NCBI GenBank assembly: GCA_902802045.1
Contig: CADCKQ010000005.1
Location: 1 to 64,000, forward strand
Direction of reading: 5' to 3'
DNA length: 64,000 nt
From: Oscillospiraceae bacterium
GTDB lineage: Bacteria; Bacillota; Clostridia; Oscillospirales; Oscillospiraceae
Part shown: one piece after another, positions 16,448-26,210 of the stretch
Numbering within the stretch: position 1 is the first letter of the stretch
How the letters are laid out: each line of letters starts with the position of its first letter
Notes under the pieces: model-generated
What the model saw: the letters and a program-made list of their open reading frames with translations, nothing else
Database searches by the model: none
Told to the model about the DNA's origin: nothing
Program-made: the position numbers and the translations under genes

Positions 16448-17470
16448 TTATTCATCCTCGTCTCTGTATCTCGGCTGTTTTGAGGTCTTGCCTGATCTTC
16501 TGCGTTTTCTTTTTTTGTTTTCAAGCGTTTTGAGATAGATCACGGTCCCGCAGATGAGGGCTGTTATCGCGACTGCTCCGAAAATGAAAAGGCCGGTGTG
16601 GTCTTTTTTTTCATTTTCTTCAGGCTCGGGAGTCGGTGAAGGGGAGGGCTCGGGTTCTTCTGTCGGAGTCGGAGCAGGCTCCGGTGTCACTGCAGCCTCT
16701 TCTGTCGGAGCCGGAGTTGATTGTGCCTGGGCAGGTGTCGCGGGAGCCGCCGTCGCGGGCGCGGGAGTGGCAGGTGTAACGGTGATCTTTGCGGCTCCGG
16801 TATATACGGGGCCTCCGTTTCCGCTGAATGAAGCATAGACTGTCCAGCCGCTCATCGAGACCGGAATATTGGACAGATGAAGCGAGTCGTTGTTCGCTCC
16901 GCTCACCGAGAGCCCCGGAAAATGTGAGGGAGCATCGGCTGCAGAATATACAGTGCCTCCGTCCGCGCTCTGGACATACCAGTTTGTCCCCGTAGAATTG
17001 TCGGCATGGGCTACGAACCATGCGTCTTCGCCTGCGGCAACAGATTCACCTGTAGGGCTCTTGGTAACTTTAACTTTCGAATCGGGAGCCGGTGTTACGG
17101 GTGCGCCCGTCACAGGCGGATCGGTTATCGTGACGCTGCGGGTCTCTGTTTCTCCGCATCGGGAGCAGGTCCGTTTCTCGCTGCCGGAGCCGTTTGAAGT
17201 CCAGGCGCCCCAATCGTGACCCAGGGCAGGTATCTCTCCGGTCGGACCTGTCCCGGTATCCCAGCAGTTCATACAGATATATATGTATGTTCCTTTTTCG
17301 GTACAGGTCGGATACGCGGCAAAGTCGTATACCTGCCAGTTGTGGATCCCGGTATCCGAGCCTGAGCATCCGTTGTTCGGCAGATTGCTGGCGTGCGCCG
17401 ATACAGGCAGAACGGACACCATCAGTACAAGGACCAGCAGGAAGCATGAAAGCTTCAGCACCTTTTTCAT
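16448..17470 (-). CDS. Membrane-anchored surface protein with cysteine-rich repeat
   Basis: The 340-aa product starts at MKKVLKL, 5 nt after AAAGGAGGAGG. It has a signal peptide (hydrophobic 5-22, cut near AHA). Two related units follow, one with YPTCTEKGTYIYICMNC and one with ALGHDWGAWTSNGSGSEKRTC, of the kind repeated in many Clostridia surface proteins. A beta-sandwich-like stretch then leads to a Pro/Thr/Ala/Glu-rich linker, one membrane segment (LFIFGAVAITALICGTVIYL) and a basic tail. It is thus anchored by its C-terminus and displayed outside. The ligand is unknown. Confidence 0.75.
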   Translation of the reverse strand: MKKVLKLSCFLLVLVLMVSVLPVSAHASNLPNNGCSGSDTGIHNWQVYDFAAYPTCTEKGTYIYICMNCWDTGTGPTGEIPALGHDWGAWTSNGSGSEKRTCSRCGETETRSVTITDPPVTGAPVTPAPDSKVKVTKSPTGESVAAGEDAWFVAHADNSTGTNWYVQSADGGTVYSAADAPSHFPGLSVSGANNDSLHLSNIPVSMSGWTVYASFSGNGGPVYTGAAKITVTPATPAPATAAPATPAQAQSTPAPTEEAAVTPEPAPTPTEEPEPSPSPTPEPEENEKKDHTGLFIFGAVAITALICGTVIYLKTLENKKRKRRRSGKTSKQPRYRDEDE

Positions 17471-17748
17471 AAGAGCCTCCTCCTTTGACAAATTATCAGC
17501 TTTTGTATAAAACAAATATATCAGATAACGGCTTTAAACGCAAGAAGAAGGGCCGCTTGTCGGACCCTTCTTCCTGCTTGAGCCGTGTTACGAAAAAAAG
17601 GAAAGAAAATATGGGTTACTGGTTAAACTAATTATAAAAGAACATGCTTTCCGTGTCAATATCGGATATGAAGCCGTTTTTTCTTTTTTTCATTAGAAAA
17701 CAGAAATCCGGGAACCGGGAAGGGGGACTTTTTTTGCTGACCCGATTG

Positions 17749-17757
17749 TGCTAGAAT
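17749..17757 (+). promoter_or_regulatory. Extended -10 promoter (TGCTAGAAT)
   Basis: TGC plus TAGAAT lies 43 nt before the carbonic anhydrase start. No matching -35 is at 17 bp, so it is of the extended -10 type. Confidence 0.55.
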
Positions 17758-17799
17758 CTTAAAAACAGGGACTGCTGCAGAAAAATGAAAGGCGGAATT

Positions 17800-18357
17800 A
17801 TGATGAATGCCGGGGAAGCGCTTGAAAAGCTGAAAGAAGGAAATAAGAGATATATCGCTTCAGAAAGGGGCAATGGGGACATTTCGCCTGCCCGGCGCCT
17901 CGAAACGGCCGGACACGGGCAGGATCCCTATGCCGTTATAGTCGCCTGCTCTGACTCGAGAGTCATTCCGGAGGAGATATTTTCCGCCGGAATAGGCGAA
18001 CTGTTTGTGATCCGCGTAGCCGGAAATGTTGTCGGGGCGCACGAGCTCGGGAGCATCGAGTATGCTCTGGAGCATCTGGACTGCAAACTCGCGGTTGTGC
18101 TCGGACATACAAACTGCGGAGCTGTGGGAGCCGCGATCCGCCATGACCCAGACGGACACATAAAATACCTGACCGACGCGATAAGGCTTGCCATCTGGGA
18201 CGAGACCGACGACAGGAAGGCAAGCTGCCTGAACGCGAAGCACGGCGCCGATAAGATCCGTAAGGCTTTTCTGAGGGATCTGCCGGAAGAGAAGGGTATC
18301 CTTGTAACAGCGGCTCTTTACCATATCGACAGCGGAAAAGTGGATTTCGAGATCTGA
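17800..18357 (+). CDS. Beta-class carbonic anhydrase
   Basis: The 185-aa enzyme interconverts CO2 and bicarbonate in the cytoplasm. Zinc ligands are C50 (in CSDSR, with D52 and R54 as the catalytic dyad), H103 and C106 (HTNCGAV). These are the complete beta-class set. The length is typical for the short bacterial type. ATG 17800 is preferred over 17785 because AAAGGCGG lies just before it. It has an extended -10 promoter and is followed by ybaK 82 nt downstream. Confidence 0.93.
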   Translation: MMNAGEALEKLKEGNKRYIASERGNGDISPARRLETAGHGQDPYAVIVACSDSRVIPEEIFSAGIGELFVIRVAGNVVGAHELGSIEYALEHLDCKLAVVLGHTNCGAVGAAIRHDPDGHIKYLTDAIRLAIWDETDDRKASCLNAKHGADKIRKAFLRDLPEEKGILVTAALYHIDSGKVDFEI

Positions 18358-18439
18358 AAACGCGGAGACCGCGGGAGAGTGGTCCGCCTGGCAAAGGAAA
18401 CGGAGACGGAGAAAGGACCGGAACAGGAAGAGGACGGAC

Positions 18440-18931
18440 ATGAAAGACCAGAAGCTTCAGAAGACGAACGTATACAGGCTCCTCGACCAGGCAGGGGCGG
18501 TCTACACGCAGCATTATTACGGGGATACGGAAGCTGTCAGCGGAACGGAGGTAGCGGAAGCTCTGCACGAGGACCCGGACCGGGTCTTCAAGACGCTCGT
18601 GACCGCCGGACGCTCGGGGGAGCACTATGTGTTCATGATCCCTGTCGCGGAAGAGCTGGATCTCAGAAAAGCGGCGTCCGCTGCAGGGGAAAAATCGGTC
18701 GGGATGATAAAGGCCAAAGAGCTGCTTCCGCTTACGGGCTATATCCACGGAGGCTGCAGCCCGATAGGCATGAAAAAGCAGTTCGCGACATTTGTCGACG
18801 AGACGGCGGTATTGTACGACACCGTGTTTTTCAGCGCGGGGAAGATAGGATACCAGGTCGAGATGAGCGTCTCGGACCTTGAAGCGGTGATACCTCTGAA
18901 ATACGCGGACCTGACGGAGGAACGGCGTTAA
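18440..18931 (+). CDS. ybaK: YbaK-type Cys-tRNA(Pro) deacylase
   Basis: The 163-aa protein of the YbaK/ProX fold removes cysteine wrongly attached to tRNA-Pro. The conserved lysine K51 is in RVFKTLV, and the GGCSPIGMKKQF block (about 111-122) forms the other wall of the site. Length and order match the family. ATG 18440 follows GAGGACGGAC. It probably shares a transcript with the carbonic anhydrase. Confidence 0.92.
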   Translation: MKDQKLQKTNVYRLLDQAGAVYTQHYYGDTEAVSGTEVAEALHEDPDRVFKTLVTAGRSGEHYVFMIPVAEELDLRKAASAAGEKSVGMIKAKELLPLTGYIHGGCSPIGMKKQFATFVDETAVLYDTVFFSAGKIGYQVEMSVSDLEAVIPLKYADLTEERR

Positions 18932-18964
18932 GGACATTGTCACGGAATAAAAGGTCCCGGGGTA

Positions 18965-18993
18965 TTTGCCAAGGGACATCTTTATGATATAAT
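18965..18993 (+). promoter_or_regulatory. Sigma-A promoter of the TSCPD-ferredoxin-pdp operon
   Basis: TTTGCC, 17 bp, TATAAT, 32 nt before the start at 19026. Confidence 0.7.
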
Positions 18994-19025
18994 AATAAAT
19001 TACCGGAAAAGAAAAGGGAGAGACT

Positions 19026-19283
19026 ATGCGATACAGATACAAGACAAAGGGGACCTGCTCCACGGAGATAAGCTTCGACATAAACGGCAACGTGATCACG
19101 GATATCAGCTTTAAAAACGGCTGCAACGGCAACCTGAAGATGATCTCGAAGCTTGTCGACGGGATGAGCGTCGACGAGATAGAATCCAAATGCCTGGGCA
19201 ACCTCTGCGGGACCAGAGGCACATCCTGCGCGGACCAGCTTGCGAAGGCTGTCAGGGCAGCCGCGAACGAAACTGCCGTATGA
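19026..19283 (+). CDS. TSCPD-domain protein (TIGR03905 type)
   Basis: The 85-aa protein fits the short single-domain TSCPD family: F-x-NGCNGNLKMISKLVDGM, ending in LCGTRGTSCADQLAKA. The domain also occurs at the C-terminus of some ribonucleotide reductases, where it may bind metal or nucleic acid. The role of the free form is unknown. The motif reads TSCAD here. It opens an operon and overlaps the ferredoxin start as ATGA. Confidence 0.85.
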   Translation: MRYRYKTKGTCSTEISFDINGNVITDISFKNGCNGNLKMISKLVDGMSVDEIESKCLGNLCGTRGTSCADQLAKAVRAAANETAV

Positions 19284-19495
19284 AAGCCAACATCAGAAGA
19301 GACAAATGCATGGGCTGCGAGATGTGCCAGGGCATAGCCGGAGATGTCTTTAAAGTGAACGGGCTCGGCTACAGCGAGGAGATCGGCCCCGTCAAAGCGT
19401 CCAACTTAAGAGAGGTGAAGGACGCCATAAGGTCCTGCCCTATGCAGGCGATATCTCTCAGTCCCGGGTTTTTCAAGGGAAAAAGCGCCAAGTGA
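19280..19495 (+). CDS. Small 4Fe-4S ferredoxin
   Basis: The 71-aa ferredoxin has one cluster site: C10, C13 and C16 in CMGCEMC, and C53 followed by Pro. This is the one-cluster type common in anaerobes, carrying single electrons in the cytoplasm. ATG 19280 overlaps the stop of the TSCPD gene (ATGA), so translation is coupled. There is no strong ribosome binding site of its own. The redox partner is not evident from neighbours. Confidence 0.9.
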   Translation: MKANIRRDKCMGCEMCQGIAGDVFKVNGLGYSEEIGPVKASNLREVKDAIRSCPMQAISLSPGFFKGKSAK

Positions 19496-19506
19496 GGTGA
19501 TCGTAT

Positions 19507-20811
19507 ATGCTGATGACTGACATTATCTGCAAAAAGAGGGACGGAGAAGCCCTTACAAAAGAGGAGATCTGGTTTTTCGTAAAGGGATATGTCTCGGGAG
19601 AAATCCCGGACTACCAGGCCTCCGCGCTATGCATGGCCATTTATTTCCGCGGAATGAACGACGATGAGATTCTGGACCTGACGCTCGCCATGATGAACAG
19701 CGGGGAGACCGTCGATCTGTCAGGGATAGAAGGGATCAAGGCCGACAAGCACTCCACGGGAGGAGTCGGGGACAAGACCTCTCTCGTGCTCTGCCCGATG
19801 GCAGCCGCCGCGGGACTCAAGATTGCCAAGATGTCCGGCAGGGGGCTCGGCCACACGGGAGGCACCATAGACAAGCTCGAGAGCTTTCCGGGCTTTACGG
19901 TCGAGATATCCGAGGAAAGATTTCTCGAGAACGTAAACAGGATCGGAATCTCGATAATCGGCCAGAGCAAAAACCTGGTGCCGGCTGACAAGAAGCTCTA
20001 CGCGCTTCGTGATGTCACGGGAACGGTCCCGAGCGTTCCGCTGATCGTTTCGAGCATAATGTCCAAGAAACTCGCCTCCGGAGGGGATATCATCGTTCTG
20101 GACGTAAAATGCGGGAGCGGGTCCTTCATGAAGACGAAAGAGGAGGCAGAAGTCCTCGCGAAGCAGCTGGTACGTGTCGGAAAAGCGGCGGGGAAGAAGA
20201 CAGCCGCTGTCATCACAGACATGGACGAACCGCTCGGAAACGCTGTGGGCAACGCTCTCGAGGTAAAGGAGGCCATAGCGGTCCTGAAGGGCGAAAAGAA
20301 GGGTGATCTCTATGAGCTCTGCATGACCCTGGGCTCTCTTATGCTGGTGAGCGCGGAGAAAGCCGCTTCGCTTGAAGAGGCCCGGAAGATGCTCGAGAAG
20401 ACGATATCCGACGGCTCCGCCCTCAAAAAACTCGCCGAAATGGTGGAGGCCCAGGGCGGCGACGGCAGATATGTATATGACACTTCGCTTCTGCCCGGGG
20501 CGGAATTTACGCTTGAAGTCCCGGCACCCTGTAACGGATATGTAAAGCACATTGAGGCTGACGATATAGGCCTCGCGTCCATGCATCTGGGCGGCGGCAG
20601 GGCGACCAAAGAGGATACGATCGATCTCTCGGTAGGGATCGTCATAAACAGAAAGGTTGGGGATCACGTGTCGGAAGGGGAGAGCATCGCGACGGTACAC
20701 GCCAATTACAGGAACAAGGCGCATGACGCGGCGGAGGCTGTCCTCAGGGCATATGAATTCTCGGAAGAAAAAACCGTGCGCGAGCCGCTGATTAAGGAGA
20801 TAATACAATGA
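19507..20811 (+). CDS. pdp: Pyrimidine-nucleoside phosphorylase
   Basis: The 434-aa enzyme splits uridine and thymidine with phosphate, giving the base and ribose- or deoxyribose-1-phosphate. The family signature is seen as [17 protein letters not shown] (about 116-132), with [15 protein letters not shown] just before it for phosphate binding. Length and three-domain layout are normal. ATG 19507 lies 7 nt after GAGGTG. It is the third gene of the operon and overlaps the VOC gene by four bases. Whether it prefers uridine or thymidine cannot be told. Confidence 0.93.
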   Translation: MLMTDIICKKRDGEALTKEEIWFFVKGYVSGEIPDYQASALCMAIYFRGMNDDEILDLTLAMMNSGETVDLSGIEGIKADKHSTGGVGDKTSLVLCPMAAAAGLKIAKMSGRGLGHTGGTIDKLESFPGFTVEISEERFLENVNRIGISIIGQSKNLVPADKKLYALRDVTGTVPSVPLIVSSIMSKKLASGGDIIVLDVKCGSGSFMKTKEEAEVLAKQLVRVGKAAGKKTAAVITDMDEPLGNAVGNALEVKEAIAVLKGEKKGDLYELCMTLGSLMLVSAEKAASLEEARKMLEKTISDGSALKKLAEMVEAQGGDGRYVYDTSLLPGAEFTLEVPAPCNGYVKHIEADDIGLASMHLGGGRATKEDTIDLSVGIVINRKVGDHVSEGESIATVHANYRNKAHDAAEAVLRAYEFSEEKTVREPLIKEIIQ

Positions 20812-21176
20812 AATTCCGTATGCAGCATCAGAACTTCAACGTTTCCAACCTCGAGACATCGCTCAGGTTTTATGAAAAGGCGCTGGGCTTTACAGAGATC
20901 AAGCGCAAGACCGGCGACGGCTTTACCATAGTCTTCGTCGGAAACGACACTACGGATTTCCAGCTCGAGCTCACATGCCTCGACGATCACCCGCAGAAAT
21001 ACGACCTGGGCGAGTGCGAATTCCACCTGGCGGTCAGGACAGAGGAGTATGAAAAAGCCCACCTGCTGCATGAACAGATGGGCTGCATATGCTTCGAAAA
21101 CCCGAAGATGGGGATCTATTTCATCGAGGACCCGGACGGCTACTGGATAGAGATCCTGAGAGAGAATAACAGATAG
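20808..21176 (+). CDS. VOC-family protein (lactoylglutathione lyase-like)
   Basis: The 122-aa protein has one vicinal-oxygen-chelate module pair: [20 protein letters not shown] at the start and [12 protein letters not shown] at the end. Metal ligands by family pattern are H8, E-type residues in LEL and CEFHLA, and the final E in WIEI. It is annotated in many genomes as glyoxalase I, but clostridial members often lack glutathione as partner, so the substrate is unknown. Its ATG overlaps the pdp stop. Confidence 0.8.
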   Translation: MKFRMQHQNFNVSNLETSLRFYEKALGFTEIKRKTGDGFTIVFVGNDTTDFQLELTCLDDHPQKYDLGECEFHLAVRTEEYEKAHLLHEQMGCICFENPKMGIYFIEDPDGYWIEILRENNR

Positions 21177-21182
21177 GAAAGC

Positions 21183-22172
21183 TTATTTCTTTCTGAGCCT
21201 TATGTCGTCACCGGCAAAGGGCAGTGCGACAAATTCACCGTTAATGCGGCTCGCGATCTGCGGGCCGTATTTTTTTCCTATGTCCGCAGGCCTGATATTT
21301 GAGGAGATTATGGTCTTTCTCCCGTTTATGAGCCTTGTGTTTATGAGTTCGTAGAGCGCGCTCTGGGTCACGGAGGTTACGACCTCCGTTCCGAGATCGT
21401 CGAGTATCATGAGGTCGCAATCGAGCATCCGCTTCCACTTTGAAGCGGCCGTGTCACCGGCTTCACTGTCGCGGGAGAAACGTTTCGTCTCGTAGATGTC
21501 GAAGGCTGCCCCGCAGCTTTCATAGCACACAGAGAAGCCGCTTCCGGCGACGACCCTCGCCACGCAGGCTGAGAGATACGTCTTGCCGACGCCCGTCGGG
21601 CCGAAGAAATAGAGATTTCTGTCGTCGTCACGGAAGTTTTCCGCATAGGAGACGCAGATATCGCGGATATCCGACATATACTCCCGCGGGCTTCCTTCCA
21701 GGGCGATGTCGAATTCGTCGCTGTAGAGGCCGAGGTCGAAGCTCTCGAAGCTCTCGTCGTTTTTCAGAAGCGTGCCGAGCATCTTCGTCACTTCGGCGTT
21801 GTAGAGCCTTTTGAGGCACGAGCATACGCGGTTACCGTCCATCCCTGTATCGCGGCAGACGGGGCAGGTATAGATCTCGTCGAGATAATCCCGGGCAAAG
21901 CCGTGCGCTTCGAGCGCGGATGCCCTCTCCTCCTGAAGACGGAGATTGCTGTCCTGCAGAGCCTTGAGCTCCTCGAGCTGCGTGTCGCTCCTGGAAAAGG
22001 CAAGCCTTACGAGCTCGCTCATCTGGCGCGAGAGAGCCCTGTCCGTCTCGGCGATCTCCGGATATCTGGAATGGATAAAGGCAATTCTGCGCTCCCTTTC
22101 GGCGCGGTTTGCCTCTTTTATGTCAGCGAGGGCGGCGTTTGCCTTCGCAAGGAGTTTTCCGTCGTATGCCAT
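21183..22172 (-). CDS. DnaI/DnaC-like helicase-loader ATPase
   Basis: The 329-aa AAA+ protein has a helical N-terminus and a zinc-binding CPVCRDTG...CSC element (about 100-118). Then follow Walker A GPTGVGKT (about 193-200), Walker B LMILDDLGTE, sensor residues near ISSNIRP, and an Arg-finger region. The layout matches loaders that place the replicative helicase on DNA. It overlaps the DnaD-domain gene by one base, the usual primosome pairing in Firmicutes. It converges on the VOC gene with only 6 nt between them and no hairpin visible. Confidence 0.88.
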   Translation of the reverse strand: MAYDGKLLAKANAALADIKEANRAERERRIAFIHSRYPEIAETDRALSRQMSELVRLAFSRSDTQLEELKALQDSNLRLQEERASALEAHGFARDYLDEIYTCPVCRDTGMDGNRVCSCLKRLYNAEVTKMLGTLLKNDESFESFDLGLYSDEFDIALEGSPREYMSDIRDICVSYAENFRDDDRNLYFFGPTGVGKTYLSACVARVVAGSGFSVCYESCGAAFDIYETKRFSRDSEAGDTAASKWKRMLDCDLMILDDLGTEVVTSVTQSALYELINTRLINGRKTIISSNIRPADIGKKYGPQIASRINGEFVALPFAGDDIRLRKK

Positions 22173-23098
22173 TACTCCTCCTGTCTCCTGTGCCTGTTCT
22201 TAAGCTGTTCCCTCTCCTGAGGACTCAGCGCGGTGTAGCTACCGCCCTGCTGCGGAGGACGGGTCACTTTTCTGGACGGCTCGGCCGCCTCGATCTCCGC
22301 GGCCGTATGAAGGCCTTTCGCGTGCCAGTTTCTCAGTATGGTGTCCATGTACTTCCACGCGAGCTTTCCGGTGTTTAAAACGGTGATGTCGAATGCCCGG
22401 CTCACGGCCTCATCCTCAAAGCCCATCCCTGCCCAGGCCTCGGCGTATTTCTTCTCGCCCGGAGAATAGTCCCTTCCGCTTATTCCGAAGATCTTTTTGT
22501 ACTGCTCGGACTTTTCGCGTTTTCTGCGCTTTTCGGCCACATATTTTTCCGCGGCGTCATAGTCCCTTATGCCCTCCTCGTACCATTCGAAGGCTTCGTT
22601 TTCGAGGTAGCGTATAAAGGGGGAGCGGCTGCCTTTGTATTTTCTGTCTATCTCTTCCTTGCAGTAGTGCATCATGAAGATGATCACGTCCGGAGAGAGC
22701 GCCAGATGGTCGTAGATCCCGTATATTTTTATCATCTCGCTCGAGCTGAGCTGGTGCCCGAGGATCTGCCCGGCCTCGGATATGAGATCCCTGAAGGTCG
22801 GGTCGCCCTTTTCCCTGCCCGTTATCTCATCGGCCGTATATACCGGGAGCTTCTGGACCTCTTTTATTGCCCTTCCGGTTCCGGGCACATTTGCGCGCAG
22901 AGAGAAAAGCCCGGCGTTTTCAAGCTTTTCGCGGGCGTTTTCGATCTGTTCTTTTGTACGGCAGAGCTCTCTGGCGGCGTTGTCCGGGTCGTAGCCGCGA
23001 AGCCCCGTATAGATATAGAGCAGGGCCATGTCGCCGTCGTGGGCGGCGATCAGCGCCTCCGCGGCCTCTGCAGGATCGAATTGTTTCTTGCTGTCCAT
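22172..23098 (-). CDS. DnaD-domain primosome protein
   Basis: The 308-aa protein has a winged-helix-like N-terminus and two DnaD/DnaB_2 domains in tandem. The first is around 100-180, the second near 220-290 with WKYMDTILRNWHAKGLHT, the Y-x3-I-x3-W signature. It works with the ATPase encoded immediately downstream to load helicase. The start at MDSKKQF is chosen over one 42 nt upstream; neither has a clear ribosome binding site, so it is uncertain. It is transcribed divergently from the U32 peptidase gene. Confidence 0.85.
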   Translation of the reverse strand: MDSKKQFDPAEAAEALIAAHDGDMALLYIYTGLRGYDPDNAARELCRTKEQIENAREKLENAGLFSLRANVPGTGRAIKEVQKLPVYTADEITGREKGDPTFRDLISEAGQILGHQLSSSEMIKIYGIYDHLALSPDVIIFMMHYCKEEIDRKYKGSRSPFIRYLENEAFEWYEEGIRDYDAAEKYVAEKRRKREKSEQYKKIFGISGRDYSPGEKKYAEAWAGMGFEDEAVSRAFDITVLNTGKLAWKYMDTILRNWHAKGLHTAAEIEAAEPSRKVTRPPQQGGSYTALSPQEREQLKNRHRRQEE

Positions 23099-23221
23099 AG
23101 TTTTATACCGGAATTTACTGAAAATTAACTTTATGTACAATCATTGCGGCGCCTGCCGGAGTATAATGACCAAAAATGCCCGCGGCTTCGGCGTATCGGA
23201 CATTATATCATTAAAATTAAC

Positions 23222-23251
23222 TTGTCGCAATAAGTATATGTGTGGTATAAT
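23222..23251 (+). promoter_or_regulatory. Sigma-A promoter of the U32-mreCD operon
   Basis: TTGTCG, 18 bp, TATAAT, 27 nt upstream of the start at 23279. Confidence 0.7.
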
Positions 23252-23278
23252 CTATTGCTTTAAGGCAGGAGACAATTT

Positions 23279-25363
23279 ATGCTTGAATTACTTTCGCCTG
23301 CAGGCTCGCCCGAGGCAGTCATAGCGGCGGTTCAAAACGGAGCAGACTCCGTATATATGGGCTTTGGCGACTTTAACGCCAGAAGAGGCGCGAAGAACTT
23401 CTCACCGCAGGAGCTTGAGAAGGCGATCCGCTATTGCAGGATAAGAGGCTGCAAGACCTATGTTTGCCTCAACACCCTGATCTCAGACAGGGAGACGGCG
23501 GCAGCTTTAAACTATGCCGGTCTTGCTGCGGATATGGGCGCCACGGGCTTCATAGTTCAGGATCTGGGCCTTGTCAGCATACTTAAAAGGAGCCTTCCTT
23601 CGATGCCCGTTCACGCGAGCACGCAGATGAGCATCCATAACCTGGCAGGCGCAAAAGCGGCGGCCGAGATGGGCTGCTCCAGAGTCGTTCTGGCCAGGGA
23701 ACTCAGCCTCGAACAGATCAGATATATTACTCAGAATGCCGGAGTCGAGACCGAGATATTCGTACACGGCGCTCTCTGCTTCTGCCACAGCGGCCAGTGC
23801 TATATGAGCGCGTGCATCGGCAGGAGAAGCGGTAACAGGGGCATGTGTGCCCAGCCCTGCAGGATGCAGTACTCTCTCGGCGGGAGAATGGATGAATATC
23901 CGCTCTCCCTCAAGGACAACTGCCTTGTGCAGAGCCTGGACGCGATAGATCAGGCGGGAGTCGCCTGCATAAAGATAGAGGGCAGGATGAAACGCCCCGA
24001 GTATACAGCTATAGTCACCGGAGTATATTCCGACGCCATAAAGAAGGGGATCACTCCGGGCGCTGCAGATATGCAGAGGCTGGAGTCGGCATTCTCGAGA
24101 CAGGGCTTTACGGACGGATATTTCACCGGCAGCAAAGAGGACATGTTCGGAGTCAGGGCGGAGAACGACAGCGGAAACGAAAAGCTCTATTCCGATGCAA
24201 GGAAGAAATACTCCGACAGCGAAGTGCGCAGAGTCGGGATAAACTTCTACACTGTCTGCAAAAAAGGCGAGAAGATAGCCGCGGCTGCCAGCGACGAGGA
24301 CGGAAACAAGGCTGTAGCTTACGGGATCATGCCGGAAGCTGCGAGAAGCACCGGGCTCACGGCGGAGTATCTGCGCGACCAGATGCAGAAGACCGGCGGC
24401 ACGCCCTATGAATGCATAGAGAACAAAGCGATAACAGATCCGGACCTCTTCCTCCCTGCAAGCTCGATAAACGAGCTGAGAAGAGACCTTATAGCCAAGA
24501 TAACGAAGCTCAGGGCAGAAGCTCCCCCCGTAGAGCATTTCCCCAAGCCTCCGCTTCCCGCGGGCAGGAAGGTGCAGGGCGCGCCCAAATGGATAATCCA
24601 GGTGACGGACCCCGATCAGCTCACCGAGGAGCTCGCGGCAGAGAGGCCGGACTACATATATTTCCCCGCCATGAGGCTCATATCCCAGCCTCAGAGACTG
24701 AAGCCCTTCACGGACAACGGCTGTGTTCCCGTTGCGGTATTGCCGAGGGTAATAACCGATACTGAGGAGCAGGATGTCAGGGCAGTTCTGGAGCAGCTCA
24801 AAAAAGCGGGAATAGAAGAAGTGCTCGCCGGTAACCTCGGCCACGTGATGATGGCCAGAGACCTGGGGCTTGCGGTCCGCGGGGATTTCGGGCTCAACGT
24901 ATTCAACTCCTATTCGCTCGATATACTGAGAAACGCGGGGCTCATCTCCGTTACGGCGTCGTTCGAGCTCAGGATCGCGCAGATAAAGGACATGCTCAAA
25001 TCCATAGACACCGAGATCATCACGTACGGCAGACTTCCTGTCATGGTTTCGGACCAGTGCATAATAAGGCAGAGCGCCGGCAAATGCGCCTGCGGAAAGC
25101 CAGGAAGCCTCTCCGACAGAACAGGGAACGTTTTCCCTGTAGTCAAGGAATTCGGCTGCAGGAATGTCATATTCAATGCCCACAAGCTGTACATGGCCGA
25201 CAAGCAGGAGGACATTAAAGCGGCGGGCGTCTGGGGCACAAGGCTTCTGTTCACGACGGAGAGCCCGAGGGAGACCGTCGAGGTCTTCAGGTGCTACAAG
25301 GGCACTTCGGATTACAAGCCCAACGTGCTCACAAGAGGGCTTTACTACAGGGGAGTCGACTGA
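23279..25363 (+). CDS. U32-family protein, RlhA-like (RNA hydroxylation)
   Basis: The 694-aa protein has the U32 domain in its first 330 residues, with SPAGSPEAVIAAVQNGADSV and the cysteine cluster CFCHSGQCYMSAC...CAQPC. That cluster binds an iron-sulfur cluster in RNA-hydroxylating members. A DUF3656-like segment follows (about 335-420) and a further U32-like half. This order is that of RlhA (E. coli YdcP), which hydroxylates 23S rRNA C2501; related TrhP acts on tRNA. The old name peptidase is probably misleading. ATG follows AGGAG. It opens the operon with mreC, mreD and PBP2. Confidence 0.85.
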   Translation: MLELLSPAGSPEAVIAAVQNGADSVYMGFGDFNARRGAKNFSPQELEKAIRYCRIRGCKTYVCLNTLISDRETAAALNYAGLAADMGATGFIVQDLGLVSILKRSLPSMPVHASTQMSIHNLAGAKAAAEMGCSRVVLARELSLEQIRYITQNAGVETEIFVHGALCFCHSGQCYMSACIGRRSGNRGMCAQPCRMQYSLGGRMDEYPLSLKDNCLVQSLDAIDQAGVACIKIEGRMKRPEYTAIVTGVYSDAIKKGITPGAADMQRLESAFSRQGFTDGYFTGSKEDMFGVRAENDSGNEKLYSDARKKYSDSEVRRVGINFYTVCKKGEKIAAAASDEDGNKAVAYGIMPEAARSTGLTAEYLRDQMQKTGGTPYECIENKAITDPDLFLPASSINELRRDLIAKITKLRAEAPPVEHFPKPPLPAGRKVQGAPKWIIQVTDPDQLTEELAAERPDYIYFPAMRLISQPQRLKPFTDNGCVPVAVLPRVITDTEEQDVRAVLEQLKKAGIEEVLAGNLGHVMMARDLGLAVRGDFGLNVFNSYSLDILRNAGLISVTASFELRIAQIKDMLKSIDTEIITYGRLPVMVSDQCIIRQSAGKCACGKPGSLSDRTGNVFPVVKEFGCRNVIFNAHKLYMADKQEDIKAAGVWGTRLLFTTESPRETVEVFRCYKGTSDYKPNVLTRGLYYRGVD

Positions 25364-25367
25364 ACAA

Positions 25368-26210
25368 TTGAAAGAATTTATCAGGAAAAACGGAATAAAG
25401 GTCGGCGTAATAGTACTTGCAGTCATCGTCCTGATCGGTTTCGGGAGCGTTGCGCGCAACGGACAGGTCGGAGCGGGGCATAACGCCCTCGGAATAGTTA
25501 AGGCGCCGATCCAGAAGGCGGTCTCCTCGGCAGTCAACTGGCTGAACAGCATCTACGGTTACCTGTACAACTACGATTCCCTGCTCGCTGAGAATGAATC
25601 GCTGAGGTCGCAGCTGGCCGACGCGCAGGAAAGCGCCAGGGAAGGCATAGCCGCATCCGAAGAGAACAGAAGGCTCAGAGAGCTTCTGAACCTCAGGGAA
25701 AAGCACAGGGACTATGTGCTCGAATCGTCCAAGGTCGTATTGTGGTCCTCCACAAACTGGTCCTCGGCATTTACGATAAGCAAGGGCTCGTCCAGCGGAA
25801 TAGAGCTGGGTGATCCGGTCATTACAGAGTACGGGGTGCTCGTCGGGCAGGTCACGGAACTCGGCACCTCATGGGCGACAGTCAGTACGCTTATAGACGT
25901 CAATATGTCCGTCGGCGCCTTTATAGGCCATCAGGAGGCATCCGGAATGGTCGTCGGCGATTACGCGCTTATGAAAAACAAGACTGCCAAGGTCAGCTAT
26001 CTTGCGGACAATGCCCAGATCTATGTCGGGGACGAGGTCCTCACTTCGGGCTCGGGCAGCTCGTTTCCCGCGGGTCTCGTTATAGGGACGCTTACAAATG
26101 TCCAGACGGAGGCGGGAGGCCAGATAGAGTTCGGGATCCTGAAGCCGGCCATAGATTATTCTGACCTTGTGCAGGTGTTTATAATAAAGGAATTCGATGT
26201 TGTCGAATAG
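25368..26210 (+). CDS. mreC: Rod-shape protein MreC
   Basis: The 280-aa protein has a short cytoplasmic tail, one membrane helix (about 10-28) and a coiled coil (about 65-105, LLAENESLRSQLADA). Two beta domains follow, with KVVLWSSTNWSSAFTISKG and VLTSGSGSSFPAGLVIG. MreC scaffolds the elongasome outside the membrane. The start is TTG at 25368, since no ATG fits; GGGAG lies about 12 nt upstream, within the end of the U32 gene. It is followed directly by mreD, and mreB is not in the window. Confidence 0.92.
   Translation: MKEFIRKNGIKVGVIVLAVIVLIGFGSVARNGQVGAGHNALGIVKAPIQKAVSSAVNWLNSIYGYLYNYDSLLAENESLRSQLADAQESAREGIAASEENRRLRELLNLREKHRDYVLESSKVVLWSSTNWSSAFTISKGSSSGIELGDPVITEYGVLVGQVTELGTSWATVSTLIDVNMSVGAFIGHQEASGMVVGDYALMKNKTAKVSYLADNAQIYVGDEVLTSGSGSSFPAGLVIGTLTNVQTEAGGQIEFGILKPAIDYSDLVQVFIIKEFDVVE

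Noticed and set aside
19720..20808. Long minus-strand ORF opposite the pyrimidine phosphorylase gene
   Set aside because: Antisense shadow of a clear enzyme gene; no ribosome binding site or family match.
23507..25552. 681-codon minus-strand ORF opposite the U32 gene
   Set aside because: Shadow caused by codon bias on the real strand; the + frame has all family motifs.
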